From Atherix ibis (taxonomy: Eukaryota > Arthropoda > Insecta > Diptera > Athericidae), in assembly GCA_958298945.1 (NCBI GenBank), contig OY282606.1, positions 76,681,622-76,745,621 on the forward strand: a DNA stretch of 64,000 nucleotides, written 5' to 3'. The notes beneath the pieces were generated by a model that saw only the letters and a list, made by a program, of their open reading frames with translations, made no database searches and had not been told where the DNA came from. Of the stretch, positions 1 through 14,013 are shown one piece after another (position 1 is the stretch's first letter; each line of letters opens with the position of its first letter). A program made the translations under genes and the position numbers.

Positions 1-545
1 CGCTCTTGTAAAAAATAATATTACCCGAGCATATTCCTCGATATGTAACAAACCTTTGAACATATTTGGCATACTGGACTTGTATGGAAATTTAAGAACA
101 TCCCTTCTCCTTCCTCTTGTCTTATAATTAAATCCTATCTGTCAAAACTTAACTTCTAAATTTATGGTGACTATGAATTTTCCGACACTGCCCTTGTTAA
201 AGCTGGTATTCCTCAGCGCAGTATTCTTGGTCCCATGCTTTATAATATTTATGCATCTGATATCTCTATCACCAATAATATTCTTACCGCCACGATAAGC
301 TGATCGACGATATTGTTCAATTACTAATGTTATTATACAGACGAGCTAAGCTACCAGTACTCGAACCAATATGGACTTATGGTCACATACTTTAGGATTT
401 GGCCAAGACTTTTAACTCCCATTTAATTCAATCTAATCTTTACAGTCAAAAATCCTTTTTAAAATTTGTATTTGTCATGTTCATATTAACGTTATCAACC
501 ATGACTTAAATGATCCAAAAACATTGGGGTGATCGGGGTTAACTT
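1..545 (+). mobile_element. Jockey-like LINE reverse transcriptase fragment, degenerate
   Basis: Plus-strand reading gives a decayed reverse transcriptase of the Jockey type. Visible pieces are a DRVWH-like patch near 60-80 (HIWHTGLVWKFKN), the SYLS...YGDYEFSDTALVKAG block at about 130-210, the GIPQRSILGPMLYNIYASDI block at about 208-262 (family consensus GVPQGSVLGPLLYNIY), and a frameshifted relic of the YADD active site near 299-325. A C-terminal IWTYG patch lies at about 367-381. Sequence expected between the active site and IWTYG is missing. Stops and frameshifts interrupt every frame, and the 5' part lies outside the window. The domain is clear; the clade is inferred from motif style. 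Confidence 0.75.
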
Positions 546-986
546 TACATTTTGTAGTAACTCTACCCATAATCTGCAATGATTGATTCAATTATAACAC
601 CTTATCTAAAAAAAATAGTAATGGAGGCTTACTCCTCTATCAAGAAAACAACAAAAATATTATCTTCTTCTTGTATATAGAAGAAGAAATTATGCCGAAA
701 GTTGTTTAGATCCTAAATTAGAATGATGGAAGATACTAAAACATTAAAAGCTATTAAAAACATTGCAATTATTCAGTCTTAGAATCTAATTTCACCTACA
801 TGGTCCTAAATAAAACTAAGACCGGCAGACTGGTACAGAAAATTGAAAACTTATTAGAGCTTTTATTGTTTTATTTAGGAAATACTTATCGCGCCTTACG
901 AAATAATTCTGAAGTGATAGTCAACGAGGGGATGGATTAAAAATGTCCAGAATAACAGTTAAATTCATTTTTTTCAAAATTATGTT

Positions 987-1370
987 TTACTTTTCAATGT
1001 AATCCGTTAGAGTAATATATTTATCTTCAAAATAACTATTTACAATGTCCATTCTTTCCAACGTGAATTTCTTTTCAGACAGGAATGTTTTCAGGTTCAG
1101 AAACAGGTGGCCTGAGTTTGGCGGATAGTGAACGATTTGGAATTTATTTTTCAGCAAAAATTCGGTGGACTTTCAATGAGCAGCAACATGTTTTTCATCA
1201 ATGGAATATTATCAGTTTTGCCCTTTTTTATATAGTCAATTTGGAGAATTCTATTTGTATTCCAAAAAACTGATGACATCAAGTTTTTTAGCGGATGTAA
1301 TGTTTTCGCTTTCTTCGGAGCCGAGCCACTGCCTTCAACCTATTGTTTTGACTACCATGGTAAGGAAATA
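987..1370 (-). pseudogene. mariner transposase C-terminal relic
   Basis: The minus strand, read across several stops, resembles the C-terminal third of a mariner transposase. A patch like the LIDY-KKG motif lies near 1225-1255. HYPPNSGHLFLNLKTFLSEKKF lies at about 1075-1135, where the family has HPPYSPDLAPSD-LFPNLKK-L-GKKF. A terminal DYIEK precedes the stop at 987-989, matching the usual G-DYVEK end. The DLAPSD part, which holds the third catalytic Asp, is deleted, so the copy is dead. It lies directly beside the next mariner relic but differs from it in sequence. Assignment rests on scattered motifs only. Confidence 0.5.
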
Positions 1371-1412
1371 TCCTTTTTAAGGATAATTTTGAGGTCATGT
1401 AAGATAAGTGGG

Positions 1413-2575
1413 TAGTCCCAGAAGTACCCGACCTAACAAATAAAACACAAAAAATTTGGCGAAAACATCTTTATTTCTCAACATAGTCTACTTCTAGCTC
1501 AATTCACTTGTCCCAGCGATTTTCTAGCTTGATTCACTTCGCTGTTTATCGTACGAACCGTCGCGCTACTCAAAATAGCCTTTAAACATAGACTCCACCT
1601 CTTCATTGCTAGCAAATCTTTTATCACCGAGCCATTTTTTTGGAGTTTGGATTTTTGCCATCGATAAAACGGATTTGGAAACTAGCAGCAATACTTTCTT
1701 TTTCGCCAAATGCGGGCGTTTTTTCTTGATTTCATCATTCAAACGCTGCAATAAGTTTGCATAATACTCGCCGTTGATTGTATTTCTTTTTTGAAGATAA
1801 TCAATCAAAATTAACCCGGCCGCAACCCAAAAAACTGACGCCATGCCCTTGCCAGCATATGGAACTGTCTTCGCCTTTTTGAAGCCGATTCTCCCATGTC
1901 AGTCCAATGATTCGACTGTTCCCTTATCTTAGGTATGAAGTAATATACTTATATTTCATTTATAGATATGAATCGATGTAAAACCTCAACTTTATTATTG
2001 CGAAACATAGATAAACGCTTGATTGACATATTCTGACGACACTGTTTATGTTCCATTGCGAGCAAACGCGGTACTCATTATGCTAACAGCTTCCATATGT
2101 TTAAATTTCCAGTCACGATGCGATGCACAGCACTTTTTATAATGCCTCCCATATCTGCTAGCTAGTACACTTGCAGCCGCTGGGCAGCCAATACCATTTT
2201 ATGAATTTTCTTCACCATTTCTGGCCCGGTCATCTCATTTGGGCGACCACTGTGCTGTTCGTCCTGGCAGCTCGTGCGATCCCGTTTAAATTATGCCACC
2301 CAATATTTGATTATTGTAAACGAAGGAGTAGACTTTCGAAAGGTAGAGTTTAGCTCGATTTTGATATTGGTATCACATAACGCTGATCAATTTTTTCCAT
2401 ATTTACAAACTCACTGAGAGCAGTACCACTATTAACGACTGTCAAACAAATACTAAGCAACGCAGCGTCATCAAACTTCAAACTTAAGCTTTATAATATG
2501 GGTATTTTCGATCATAGTAATTTTCTTCAAACATCTACGGCTATTTATACGTCAGGTCGTATACATCTGGCTCTA
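1413..2575 (-). mobile_element. mariner relic 1, internally deleted
   Basis: A mariner-like element on the minus strand. The terminal repeat at about 1415-1440 (GTCCCAGAAGTACCCGACC) is preceded by TA at 1413-1414. A diverged partner at about 2550-2573 is followed by TA. Transposase pieces run from the N-terminal part at about 2150-2480 (opposite strand of 2171-2353; SGRPNE-like helix-turn-helix region) to the C-terminal part at 1566-1844. A second, better preserved copy of the same family lies at 34.7-37.1 kb and supports both ends: its outer right terminus at about 37,040-37,060 matches the left terminus here. Confidence 0.75.
1566..1844 (-). pseudogene. mariner transposase C-terminal fragment
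   Basis: A 92-codon open stretch with typical mariner sequence: ASVFW at the start, LIDYLQK, TINGEYYANLL, then IKKKRPHLAKKKVLL. After KKKVLL the family should continue with HxDNAPAH and later SPDLAPSDYHLF, the second and third catalytic Asp of the DD34D triad. Here the frame jumps straight to a C-terminal part (KKWLGDKRFASNEEVE), so the second half of the catalytic core is deleted. It cannot encode an active enzyme. No host function is suggested. Confidence 0.8.
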
Positions 2576-5559
2576 TCGTCGTATGAAGCTCACATCCAAT
2601 GAGATACCTCTTTTATCACACCTTTATTCGCCAATATGACAGAACTATGTCATCGACTTATTTATCAGTTGTGTGTGTCTTACGCCATTTAAATTCAGAA
2701 ACCTAAAAACTAACAATGGAAAATGAGGTTGATGACTCTGCAAAGCAGTTTCTTTTTATATTCTTGAAAGTTTTTCTTTCCAAATAAGAAAACTTATCCG
2801 ATGATTTCTCTGATTTCAATTTTTCTCTTTTCAAAATAAATAATAATTATTTTAAAAAATTGGATGTCCGATCAATTTGACGTTTACAGATTACAAATTT
2901 TAACAGAGTTGCCAACGCAACAACAAAAAAATATAGTCATCCTGATCATTGCTAATATTAAATATTTATACTTCAACAGAAAGACTATAAGAAAAACCAA
3001 GTCATTAGTTTTAAAAAATATGATTTTGAAGTAAAAAATCTTCTAGAATATTTTCCTATTTAAATTATAACAATTTTTTTTTGGTTTGGATGGTTAAAAA
3101 TATTCTTGTTTGGGAAAATAGTCCAAAAAAAGGAGTATATATATATTAGTGTCAAATCAATCATTTCGAAGATAGAATTTTTAATGCTGAGCATGAAAAA
3201 TAAATTTATTTGGAAACTATTCATAAGTGAGTGTCACATAACAGAAAACATTCCACAGCAAAAGTAAACACAGTGCGGTGAATTTCTCCTCAACAAAAGA
3301 AAAGCTTTTCCCCTATTAATAGGGGTTGCGATTCAAATTAATTCTGAATTGTCTCTTCCTGGCGAATAGCGCGCCTCTACGAACAATAAAGTTCACTCAA
3401 CACGGTTCGTGTCTTGGAATGTTGGTATCGAAATTTGATTCGAAGTTGTACTGGTGGTATTTTCCGCATCCATGCAAGAGTGCAAATTCCCAGCTGTTCA
3501 TTTCGTTTTCTCTCATCATTTACAATAGATAGAATTTACCCTTTCCGATATACTTGTACGCATATCATATCCTTACAAACCCATTTTATCCTTCTCTTTG
3601 ATATTTGCTTCTCTTCGTATTTTTTACACTCTCAGAAAGTAAAATTAAAAACGAAAGAATTGAAAATACTTTCTATGACAGCTCGTTTAATGTGAAACGA
3701 TGACAAATATTGTAGTTGAAGCGTCGGCATTTTTTAACTACATACGCACTACAAACGTATTGGCAGCCGCCGTGACGATTTATATTAACCGGAACCAAAA
3801 AAAATACCGAATCAGAAATAGGAAAAAAGAACTGGAACAGGAAAAATACAAAAAATTTTTTTAGCAAAGAAGATGTTCCAGAATTAATGATATGCACCCC
3901 TATTGACATCGTCCAAACATAAACACCCCTTTTGTGGTGACTATGCGAGCAGGACTTTTAAAAAATATGCAAATAAATCCTCGATGGAACTGTTCGGTTA
4001 TGTGAGTGTCTGTACGTATGTGACCCCTTAAAGAGGTCTCTTCGAATGTTTTTCTTTTCTTTATATATCGCAATTTCTTGACGGTGACAATTGAAAAACG
4101 GAAACGCAACACAAGAACGCAATATTTTCCTGTTTCTATCGAATAGTTTTCATTTTTGACGAGTTGTTACGACAGTCACCTTTGAACTTCTTGCATTCCT
4201 AGATCTCTTCTGGTAGTACTGAAAGTTACAATATTATTTTCGAAAATTTTTATTTAAACTATATCGAAAAGAAATTGAAGGAATGTTGTATTTGCTATTG
4301 TATTGAAGAATAAATTCGAAATCATTGGGGAAATGTTGGATATTAAAATTGTTTTGGCGGAAAACTTAACGTATTTTTTTTAGATGAATTTTCTTCTGTA
4401 GTCTCTTTGAAATTCTTTCCCTTCTAATATTTTAATTGTTTTGTATTAATAAAACTCAAAGAGTTTAATTTTCAAATTACTAAACTTCTTTGAAATATCT
4501 TTCACTAATTATAACAAAATTATTGCACTTTAGCGCCTGAAGAATTTAAATAATTTTAACAAGAACCTCAGGGGTAAATAGTGGTACCACTATATTCTGC
4601 TTTGACTAACGAAGAATGGGAATAGGAAATAAGTGACATACAGACCCAAATTTTATGCGGAAAACTTTTCATAAGCTGAAAAATTACTACCGTTGAGAAT
4701 TGCAAAATGCTCGTATTTTTGGGCGCCAAATTCAAATAAGTACACCTCTTGAAATCTCAGTAGTTAAACAAATGAAAATAAAAATGGAACCACAATCCTA
4801 AAAACCTAGTTGAATGTTTGAAAAATAAATTATGAACAAAAAAAAAATCAGAAGGCCAAGAAACGGGGTCGAAATAGAAATTCACTATTTTAAGGGTTGT
4901 GTGTCTGGCAGGATGGCGCGTACACGTCGCCGTCTGACAAGATAGATGCCACAGTGCTATGGAATTCCGATTAAGTGAACGATGAAAAAATTTGCATATC
5001 TATATAAATCCTAGCCATATGGAATTTTTATTGTACACTTTATCCGTTCATGGGCATAAGTGAATAAAAGTGTCTTTAGTTAGTTTACCATTTGGAGAGC
5101 GTGTGTATAATTTTTGGGCGCAATTGTATATGTTTTGGTTAAAATATGATTGTGAAATGGCGCGGTTATTTGTATATGAAAGGATAAAAGCCTTTTTATC
5201 CCAGAGCTGGCAGAGAACCTTAGCAACAGCAAGTTTTCACGGCAATTGGCAAAAACGCAAAATAAATATTGTTGCGTGTTCATAGAATTTTTATCTGCTT
5301 GCTTAGATTTCTTATTTTCTGGTTTTATTATTTAACTTTCGTTTCTTTTCGAAAAACTATGATCTATTATCAATTAAAGGTAGTCACTTCCATTATTATC
5401 TGTATGTGTACATTGGTTGTGATTTAAAATTTTCCATTCAAAAAATTTAAAATTATTTTCAAATGAAAGTAAAGTTTGCGTGTTTAATCGTTAGAAACTT
5501 ACTACTATTTGGGTGAAAGGTTTGGCTCCCTCTTTAGAAGGGAATGATTTTCCGAAAAA

Positions 5560-6240
5560 AGAAATCGAAAGGTTATACGGCTGGATGTCATTATTAGGTC
5601 GCCGCCAGATTTGTATTTGGTAATGTTACTCATTTCCGGATCGAATTACAATAAAGCGAGCAGAAGCGCATGAATCGCGGAATTAGCTATCATCGCATTC
5701 CGGTGGCCTTTTTTCCATTCCGACGTAATGGATTTCTTTGCCGTATGTTTCGAATTCTAGTCTTCCGGGACACGGAATTAAGAGCCCAACCATTATAAGT
5801 TCACGCGTATTTCCTTTTTTTTAACCGCAACGTCAAACACCATCACAGGATGTAAAGTGCGACCTGGAAGGTTAATCTGACGAGGTGACGAGGAGAAAAA
5901 TTTATTCCGGCCCGGTAAAAAACTCGTTAATTATTAATCAGATGCAAATGAGAGTTTAGTCCACCATCGGATATAAAGTACGAAGGTATGTTAAGTTAGC
6001 TGTTCGGCGGCGCAATGCCAGTTCGATTTGTGGATGCGATGGTAGATGTTTTTGTTGTTGTTGCCATTGCTGTTGTGGTTTGGATTGTGATGACGCGCTA
6101 CCGAATACCGCGTTGAATAACGCCAGGACAACAATACGGTTATAAGTAGCCACCACCAATAACAACAACAGCAACACATTAATGGGATCGCTATTGCGTA
6201 AGGTCGATTCATCTAATGCATTATTCTAGGCTGAGGAGAG
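5560..6240. promoter_or_regulatory. candidate distal enhancer island with POU octamer
   Basis: A block of higher GC content inside very AT-rich DNA. It contains a homeodomain-like TTAATTATTAATC at about 5927-5939, followed at once by a perfect POU octamer ATGCAAAT (5942-5949). A CAA/TTG-repeat tract follows at 6045-6080. Vvl is a POU protein, and vvl autoregulation is known in Drosophila, so an autoregulatory site is plausible. Perfect octamers also occur elsewhere in the window (for example 3967, 4990, 8794, 11008), about as chance would give in such AT-rich DNA. Confidence 0.25.
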
Positions 6241-9200
6241 TAGCTCTAGTTAATTTTTGTTTTCGATTGCGCTGATAGTTTCTGAATTTACTTCAAACTC
6301 TCTTGGCAATGGTAATATTTGTAAATATAGTCAACATCATCAACATATCCATTATTAGCATAATCGTCGTCATCATAATTATTATGTGAACAATGTACTG
6401 GTATTTTGTACTAGACACTGAGAAGAATCATAAAACAGACGCTGGCTGGGAGGGTGAGACAAACACAGTCAATTGCATATCGTGGATCCATATCACTTTC
6501 GAAATTATCATATTTTTTGTGAATTTTTTTTCTGATTTTGGCATGTGCCATCATGAGTCTTGAAAAAAGTATTTATTTAAGTATAAGGACTACCGATGAT
6601 GATTTGACTACGAAAATTGGAAGCAATGGTAAAAAGTCAACAAGCCCAAGAATAATTAAGAGAAATTCAACAATGGATGGTAGTGAAGTTTATATACTTA
6701 TTTTTTAGAGGAACCGTTTTTTTCGAAGGTCTTACAAATGAAATAAAAAAGAGTATATTGTTAAAGGGATGTTTCCAATTCCAAATTTTTTATGTGAAAT
6801 TCCTCGACTTTTTGAAGATTTTTTTTTTTATAAATTATGTAGCACTTGTTTGAATATCTTTAAATTGTTGATTTTGTCTTTTGAGATAAAAAATACTTCG
6901 ATTTTATACGTTTTATTATAATTTTTAATGAATTTAATAATGATTTTTCTAAGAAATTGTTCGGTTTAAAAAGGAAGTTGTTTTTATCTTTTGTGTGATC
7001 ATAAATTGGGAATTTAGTTATTAATCATTTTTGTTTTGACATTTTACACCACCTTACCTTGGTAATAAAATAAAACAATTTTTAATATTAAAGACAGTAA
7101 ATATTAATAGTATTTAATAAGTCTAAAATGGATTTGTTTTTATTTTTTTATTGAAGTATTCAATCTTTATTTTTTTTCATTAGTCAGGACCTAAACAAAA
7201 ATATAAAATATAAGACTACGTTATTGAAATTTTAATTCACTTGGTGAGACTTGTTTTTAGCGATTTAACAAAAAATGGTAGCGATATTTTTATTCATAAA
7301 ATTATCAAAATATTCTCTTCCGTCTTTACTAAATTTCCTTAACAAGAGTTTGTCCGTAAACTATTTAATAAAATAACAAAAACTTTCTGGAAGCTTCTTA
7401 AATCTTCCAATAGGACTAAAAATTTCAATTATTTTTACTAAAACTACTAGTAAAAATTAACTAATTTTTGAACAGTTATTTCATTATAAAATATTTATGA
7501 TTTCATGGTTTTATTTAACTGATTTTAACATAACAAAATTGATTTGTACATTTAATTTGCAAAGAGACATTTTTAATAGCAACCATAAATTTAGTAAAGT
7601 GTCTATTTAGATTTAATAGAGTTTCTGCACATTTTAGGCATACACAAATTTTATGAACCGATCAAAATTATAGTTTCTTTAAAGTACTCATAAAAAAACT
7701 TTATACAAATACCAAAATCCCTCAAAGATTTAGGAAGTAATAAAACTCACATAAACACGAATGGGGTTTTTTTTTGAGGGCAAAAAACTCAAATAATAAT
7801 AAACAAAAATTATGATTGCTTTCTTGAGTTTCATCACAAAAATTTCTTTTTCATAGAAAAATTAAGTTATAGATAAAAGATGAAAAGAAGCAGAATTATA
7901 TTATAAAAATGAATTTAAAATAATAGCTTTAATTATTACTAAGAGAGTAAGAAACCAAACATATTTGAGTATTTTACTAAATCCGAAAAGGATATGTGAA
8001 AAACTGAATAAAAAATTCATAAAGGAAAGAAAAAGAAAAGGAACAAGCTATTGGATGAATATTATTATTGTGATTCTTACGTCACTACTTCATCCTCTTT
8101 TCTCCAAGTTTATTATTCTTATTGCTATCGTTGATAAATCAATCATATGGAAAAGCTCATGCCGGAAGTCCTGTCGACTCCTTCCTGATTTTTGATCACA
8201 CAACCTTCTGTGCTCTTTATAAAAGCTGCTAGTCCTTTCTTCTAGTTTTTATTTATTTTTGCTTTTATTTTTATTTCAACATTAATTTCTTTATAGTTTA
8301 TATTTTTTTTAACCTTTATTACAGCAGATTTAATGATAACAAAATCTTTGTTTTGACGTATCCTTTTAGGCCTTTTTCTTTTATCCCCTTTGACTTTATA
8401 TAGATTTTTTTTTGTGATTTACTCTAATCTATTCTTTCTAAACTACTAATACCAAAAATTAAGAACAAACGTATTTTTTTTCTTTTTTTACAAAAAAAAT
8501 ATTAAATAGTTTTTTTTATATTTGTGAAAATGGGGTGATGAATACGACTATACATAAATATTAGTACACAAGATGGGATGTTGAAAGGAAGCATTGCCGA
8601 AGGATATTTTTCTTTTTTGATAAGCCTTTTATGCGTACGTCTACCTCATTACACTTTCTTCAAGCGTTTTTATAGATATTTTATCCCTTTTTTATATCAT
8701 TTTTTAGAGTATTACTTAAATTTTCATTTAAAGTCTACTTAATGTTCATTTAAATCAAATTTTTTCAAATAAAAATTTTGATTTATTAATTTTATTTGCA
8801 TTCAATGAGATTTGATTGCTACAAACGATTTGGCGGTAACAGAATTAGGAATATTTAAAAAAAAAATAAGAACTACTTAATTTTCAAAACAGTCATAACC
8901 TTAAACATAAGAAATTTTTCTTTACTATAAAGCATTTGATAAAATTAAATGAATTTTAAATTTTCTCACACTAAAATGTACCATGAAACCATGTTGTTAG
9001 GGAGTGTGCGCCAAAGCTTGCGATGAAAAAATTTGTAAAATGCCGACGGTAAATTGTCGCTTGTGCGAATGTATTTTCTCGTAAATAAGAACAAAATTTT
9101 GGATTTTTCTAGTTGGAGGTCTGTTTAGATAAAAATAATATAATAATTATTAAAAATTATATATTGAATTTGTCTGATCGAATTTAAAAAGTAAATTTTA

Positions 9201-11460
9201 ATCCTTTTATTTAAATATAGGTATTTTTATTATTATTCGAAGAAAGAAAAGTGCATTTAGAATAATAAAATTAATGAAAAAACATTTATTTTATAAAAGC
9301 TAGTAAGGTTTTTTGTTATAAAAACTTTTTTTTTTAATTAATTGGAAAAAAAAATTGATATCGAATTTTAAAACTGTCTGAAATAGCATAGAATCGCAGA
9401 AAGATTGAAAGTTTACAATTAATTTCATTTCAATATTTTTTTAAATTATTGTTTAATTCTGAAATCAGGACCTCCAATCAAAGACTAGAATTGGAAATGG
9501 AAAATATTTTTGGTATACTCAAAATAATCATAAAAATTATAACATAAAAAAACCAAGTAAATTTATAAAAATAATTAGCGAAAACCAAAAAAAGAATCCT
9601 TTTAATTGCAATATGACACATCATATGAAAAAATATCTATTTCCTGAGTAACCCCCTCCGAAGTTAATTATTAAAGTAAAAGAAACTGACCCAACTTTCT
9701 ATTATTTTATCAAAAAATATTTGCAAAAATTGCAAACATATTCCACATGAATGAATATCAAGAAAATTTCAATATCTAATATAAAAATATAAGACTAGAA
9801 ATTATTATTATTCTTTTTTTAATATATAAAAATATTACGATAAAGTTTTTAGGTTAATTTTTAAGACCTCAATAATTATCAATAATTTCCAAAAATTAAT
9901 TTATAAGTTATATTCTTCAAATTATTACAAAATTGCAAACTATGCTCTGGAAGTAATATTTTTCTTCAATTTAATGAAGGTTCATTCAAGTTTCTTTACG
10001 AACCACATATATTATTTATAAATTATTCTTTCATAAATTCCTAAAGAAAGAAATAGCATATAAAGAGACATAAAATGATTATTAAATATGTTAAATGAGA
10101 AGAAATTTAAATGAAACAAAATTCAATAATTCATTCATAAAATCTTAATAATCATTAAGTAAAATCAATTATGTTTAAAATAAAAATATAAAATCAAATA
10201 GCATTTATGGTAATTTATCGATTATTGCAAAATCAAATAACAATTGAAGATACCAAATAGTGTAAATTTATTTATTTATTTCCATTCAAAAATTATTATC
10301 AATCATGATAAAATTTAACAATTACAGAATCTGATCAGATTGTGAATGACTGAATTAGTTTCCAAGCTTGTTGTAATTCGACGGCAGACCAGTAACAGGT
10401 AAGTTAAATAAGTTAAATACGATTACAATACAGCTGAGCAGCTCGTAAGAGTGTATAATAAGCTAACGAGTTCAAGTTCAATAACATTTCATACAAATAG
10501 TAATAATATTACTAATATAAATAATAATAGGTAGTTAAGTTAAAATAATTATTGTAATAATATGCAGATAAGGAAAATTATTAACAACTAAGTAACTAGA
10601 CATAATACCAAATCAATTTGCAAACGTCAGCATTATGAATAGTAGTGAAAGTAGTAAGTTTATCATAAAAATATTGTTAATAGAAATTGGGTATTTAGTG
10701 TATTAAAGGTGATAAGAAACATACCAAGGATTTGGTTTTTTGCTTTAAAAAACGATTAATGCGAGACTTTTATGTGAAATTGCATAAACTATGAACTATG
10801 TTAAATCGTCAAAAGTCAAAGGAAAAATGCAGTAGCAGATATGCAATCGTAACAATTAAATAATTTTTTAAAACTATATTTAAGTCAAAACGCATAAGTA
10901 AATGAATAAGTAAATAAATGAGAATCATTTGAATATAATCGTTTACACGCTGCCGGCTGATAATTAATTTAAATAATTGTGCAATAATTTCCAATGAGAG
11001 AAAATCAATGCAAATCGGTATAATAACTATACTGATGCACTTTTTTCTATCTCACTCTTGAAGAATATCTTACTACTTCTGTAGGAATCCCTTTCTCTTA
11101 TACTCTATTCTTCTTTGTTCAGATGTGGACTATGCACTTCTTGGAGATATTACACTTTAGTTAATAATATGCAAAATTGGAGAAGCTTATAAGCTGATTG
11201 GTATTATAATGGCACGAGTGCATATTTTCATATGATTATGAATATGATATAGCAAAAAGAAAAAGTATCAACACCTTCCACAAATGTATCATTTCACATT
11301 TTTCTTTCCGAAAAAAAATAATTGTTCTTTCCATGGCCAAAGGGGGAGAAATGTAATGTTTACATTTTTATCGAAATGAAAAATTTTCGATTTAAAAATA
11401 TTCGTAAACAATCAGCTCTCATTAAGGTAACAAATTGATAAGCATTAATCAAAATATTTC

Positions 11461-11525
11461 ACCCATGCACACACACACACTTACACATACACATGCCTAT
11501 AAATATTTATAAACACATGCACACA
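11461..11525. repeat. short CA-rich microsatellite
   Basis: An imperfect (CA)n tract with interspersed TACACA and CATGC units, 7 kb upstream of vvl. Confidence 0.7.
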
Positions 11526-14006
11526 TTTTCATATACAGATATTAACCCAAATATAAGCAACTACTTATGTAAATCGATCACATTTTCACATCTTTTAAGA
11601 TTCTGAAGAATTTTTATTAAATATTTCACACCTTTTTAATTTTATTCCTTTTTTATACAGTTTTTTCTTCAAATCCCTTTTTATTGCAATTAATTAAGTT
11701 AACCATTATATATTTTTATGTTAGTAAAGAGAAAATAAATAAAAACCCATTCAAATCACTCAATATTTTTCTCCATAACAGACTAAAAAACTTAAACTGA
11801 ATTTTCTACCATTTTCTATGATGGTTATTTAATATACTTTTTTTTCTTCTAAAGCCAAATTATTTAATTTATTTTCTTATAAGAAAAAAATATCATATTT
11901 TACTAAACATCTTAATAGCAATAATAAGAACAACAATAACAAAAACATCAGCAACAGAGATAAAAAATTTGCTAATAAATTGCACTAAAACAATAACAAT
12001 TTAGATTATTAGTTCTGTAATAAAATCTTACAAAAAAAAAACATATTAAAACTAGTCAGAATACACAATTAAAAATTAGATAAATAAAATTTTTATTTTT
12101 ATTTAGGAAAAAAAAATTCCAAAAAAAAATTAATTTCTAAATGTTCACAATTTTCTGGAAAAAGAAATAACCAAAAAATCAACAAAATTCACCACCAGAA
12201 CAGATCGTAAGAGTGTCTCAGCCGAAAAAGAATCCAGCAGTCGTCTTCGGTTTTGTGTTAGATAGGAAAATTCCGAATTGAAGGGAAAATCATTTGGAAA
12301 ATGAAAAGTACCAGCCACCGATTCCGGAGCGAATGAATTTTATTTGTTGGAAATGAGCACGCTTTTCTGGAAGGAAACATCGTCCTACCATGGAAAATAT
12401 GAAAACATAAAACACCCTTTCGTATAGTCAAATATCTCCTAAAACTGGCACTAATACAAACGCCTACAACACCTATTGCTACTCTTGCTGCTTATTTTTA
12501 TTCTTCATGTGCGGAAGCATTCGTGACAACGCATATTTGCTGAGGAGCGACTAATATTATCTTTCATTTCACAGTTTATTTATGCGTGCTAATAGAGTAT
12601 AGAGTACATATGATAATAGAAGAGATACACAGTTAACCGCTGAACGAACAAATAGAAAGAAATAGAAATATTGGTAGTTACCACCCACAAAAAGTATTTG
12701 GAACGAAACGGGTGGCAACTTCTCCTTTCAGTGCATAGATTGACTGACAGTAAACCGATAAAAGTTGATGGACAGTTGGGGATGGGTAGCTGGTTGGCCG
12801 TAAGTATAATTTGACTAAATCTGAGTGGATTGCGCATGCCATTTATAAATAATATAACATCGATCATTGGAAAAAGTGGGTGGTACCTACCAATCGATAA
12901 TATATTCGAATTGGAAAGCGCTGCTGGAATTGGTAAGTAAATATTTTTTTTTTTTTGCAAAATATTTCATTTCATTATAAAATAGTTATTAAAAAGCGTA
13001 AAACACTAAAAATAATTTTATATTTCAACTGAATTTAAAGGAAAATATTTTAAAAGAAATTCCATTTACTTTAATTGAGAAATAATTATATCCGAAACGA
13101 GAACTGCATTCATTCATTCATTGCACTCGGAATCAATTCTATTCATTCTAGCTTTTTTTGATGATTTTCCGTCTCTGTTTTACTGGAATTGTAAACAGTC
13201 ATGCAGAAACGGGCGACTTATTTGGTCCGACGGTACTCATTCATTGAGCGACACAGCCCACCCATTCCAACCGCAAAGTAACTCCAACACACCGAACTAT
13301 TCGCTTTTAACCATAACGAGGGTGGAGCTTATTAACCAAATTCGCACACAGCTTAGAGCACGTCTCTTCATTTCGTGGATAGTCGGTTTATTCAGCCAAC
13401 ATTTGAGCATTGCCAGTTCTTATTGGACTGAGTGTGGTGATCACACTATCAAAGGAACTGAGCAATTCAGTCTTACACCAATAGAATGGTGTGTGACAGT
13501 AAAAATAGCTGCTAATGGTAATTCAAAAAGTACGCGATTACCGGTGGAATGGTAATAGGTGAGAGCATGTGCGTTTGTGTTTACACCCGATACGCTATAA
13601 ACTGTTCGATTTGGACTTGAGCCGTACACGACACCATTACAAGAAATGGGAGGCGTTGCATACACATGATATGTGACGTCACTTGGCAACTGCGTACGCC
13701 ATTTGCGATAGAGTCATGTCAAAGTATTCGAGCCGGTCGTACTTGCTCGCTCGCTCCCTCAAACGTTAAGCAGCAAGACTGAATCGTTCACTATAAAATG
13801 AAGTACAAATCACCAAATGGAAAGAAACGCACTCAACGTGAACACATTCGCATTCATTTGCCTTGACAGGTTTGCATGCGTGTGTGTGTCTGTCGGACTC
13901 TATCGAAATTCTAATGGCAGCATAGTTTAGCGCTCCTAATCGAATCAAGTCGAATCAAATTGGAAACGGAAAGGGAGTAGGCAAATGTGTGTGGTTCAAA
14001 ACAAAA

Positions 14007-14013
14007 TATAAAA
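14007..14013 (+). promoter_or_regulatory. TATA-box candidate, distal
   Basis: TATAAAA in a GC-richer setting, about 4.7 kb upstream of the vvl AUG. I see no clear initiator 25-32 bases downstream. Weak candidate. Confidence 0.12.

Larger units (their letters stand above)
2576..12180. other. long AT-rich intergenic stretch without recognised genes
   Basis: About 9.6 kb of AT-rich DNA full of A and T runs. Open frames are short and look like chance. I recognise no transposon, RNA gene or host protein. GC-richer islands stand out near 3.3-3.5, 4.9-5.0, 5.6-6.2 and 9.0-9.1 kb. In Drosophila the vvl gene lies in a wide enhancer-filled region; by analogy these islands are candidate enhancers, but nothing in the sequence proves this. 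Confidence 0.5.

Noticed and set aside
12589..12960. 123-codon minus-strand frame
   Set aside because: No recognisable domain; an open frame of this size is expected by chance in 64 kb of complex DNA.
13121..13555. 144-codon plus-strand frame upstream of vvl
   Set aside because: No ATG at its start, no family resemblance, and the region reads better as upstream regulatory DNA.
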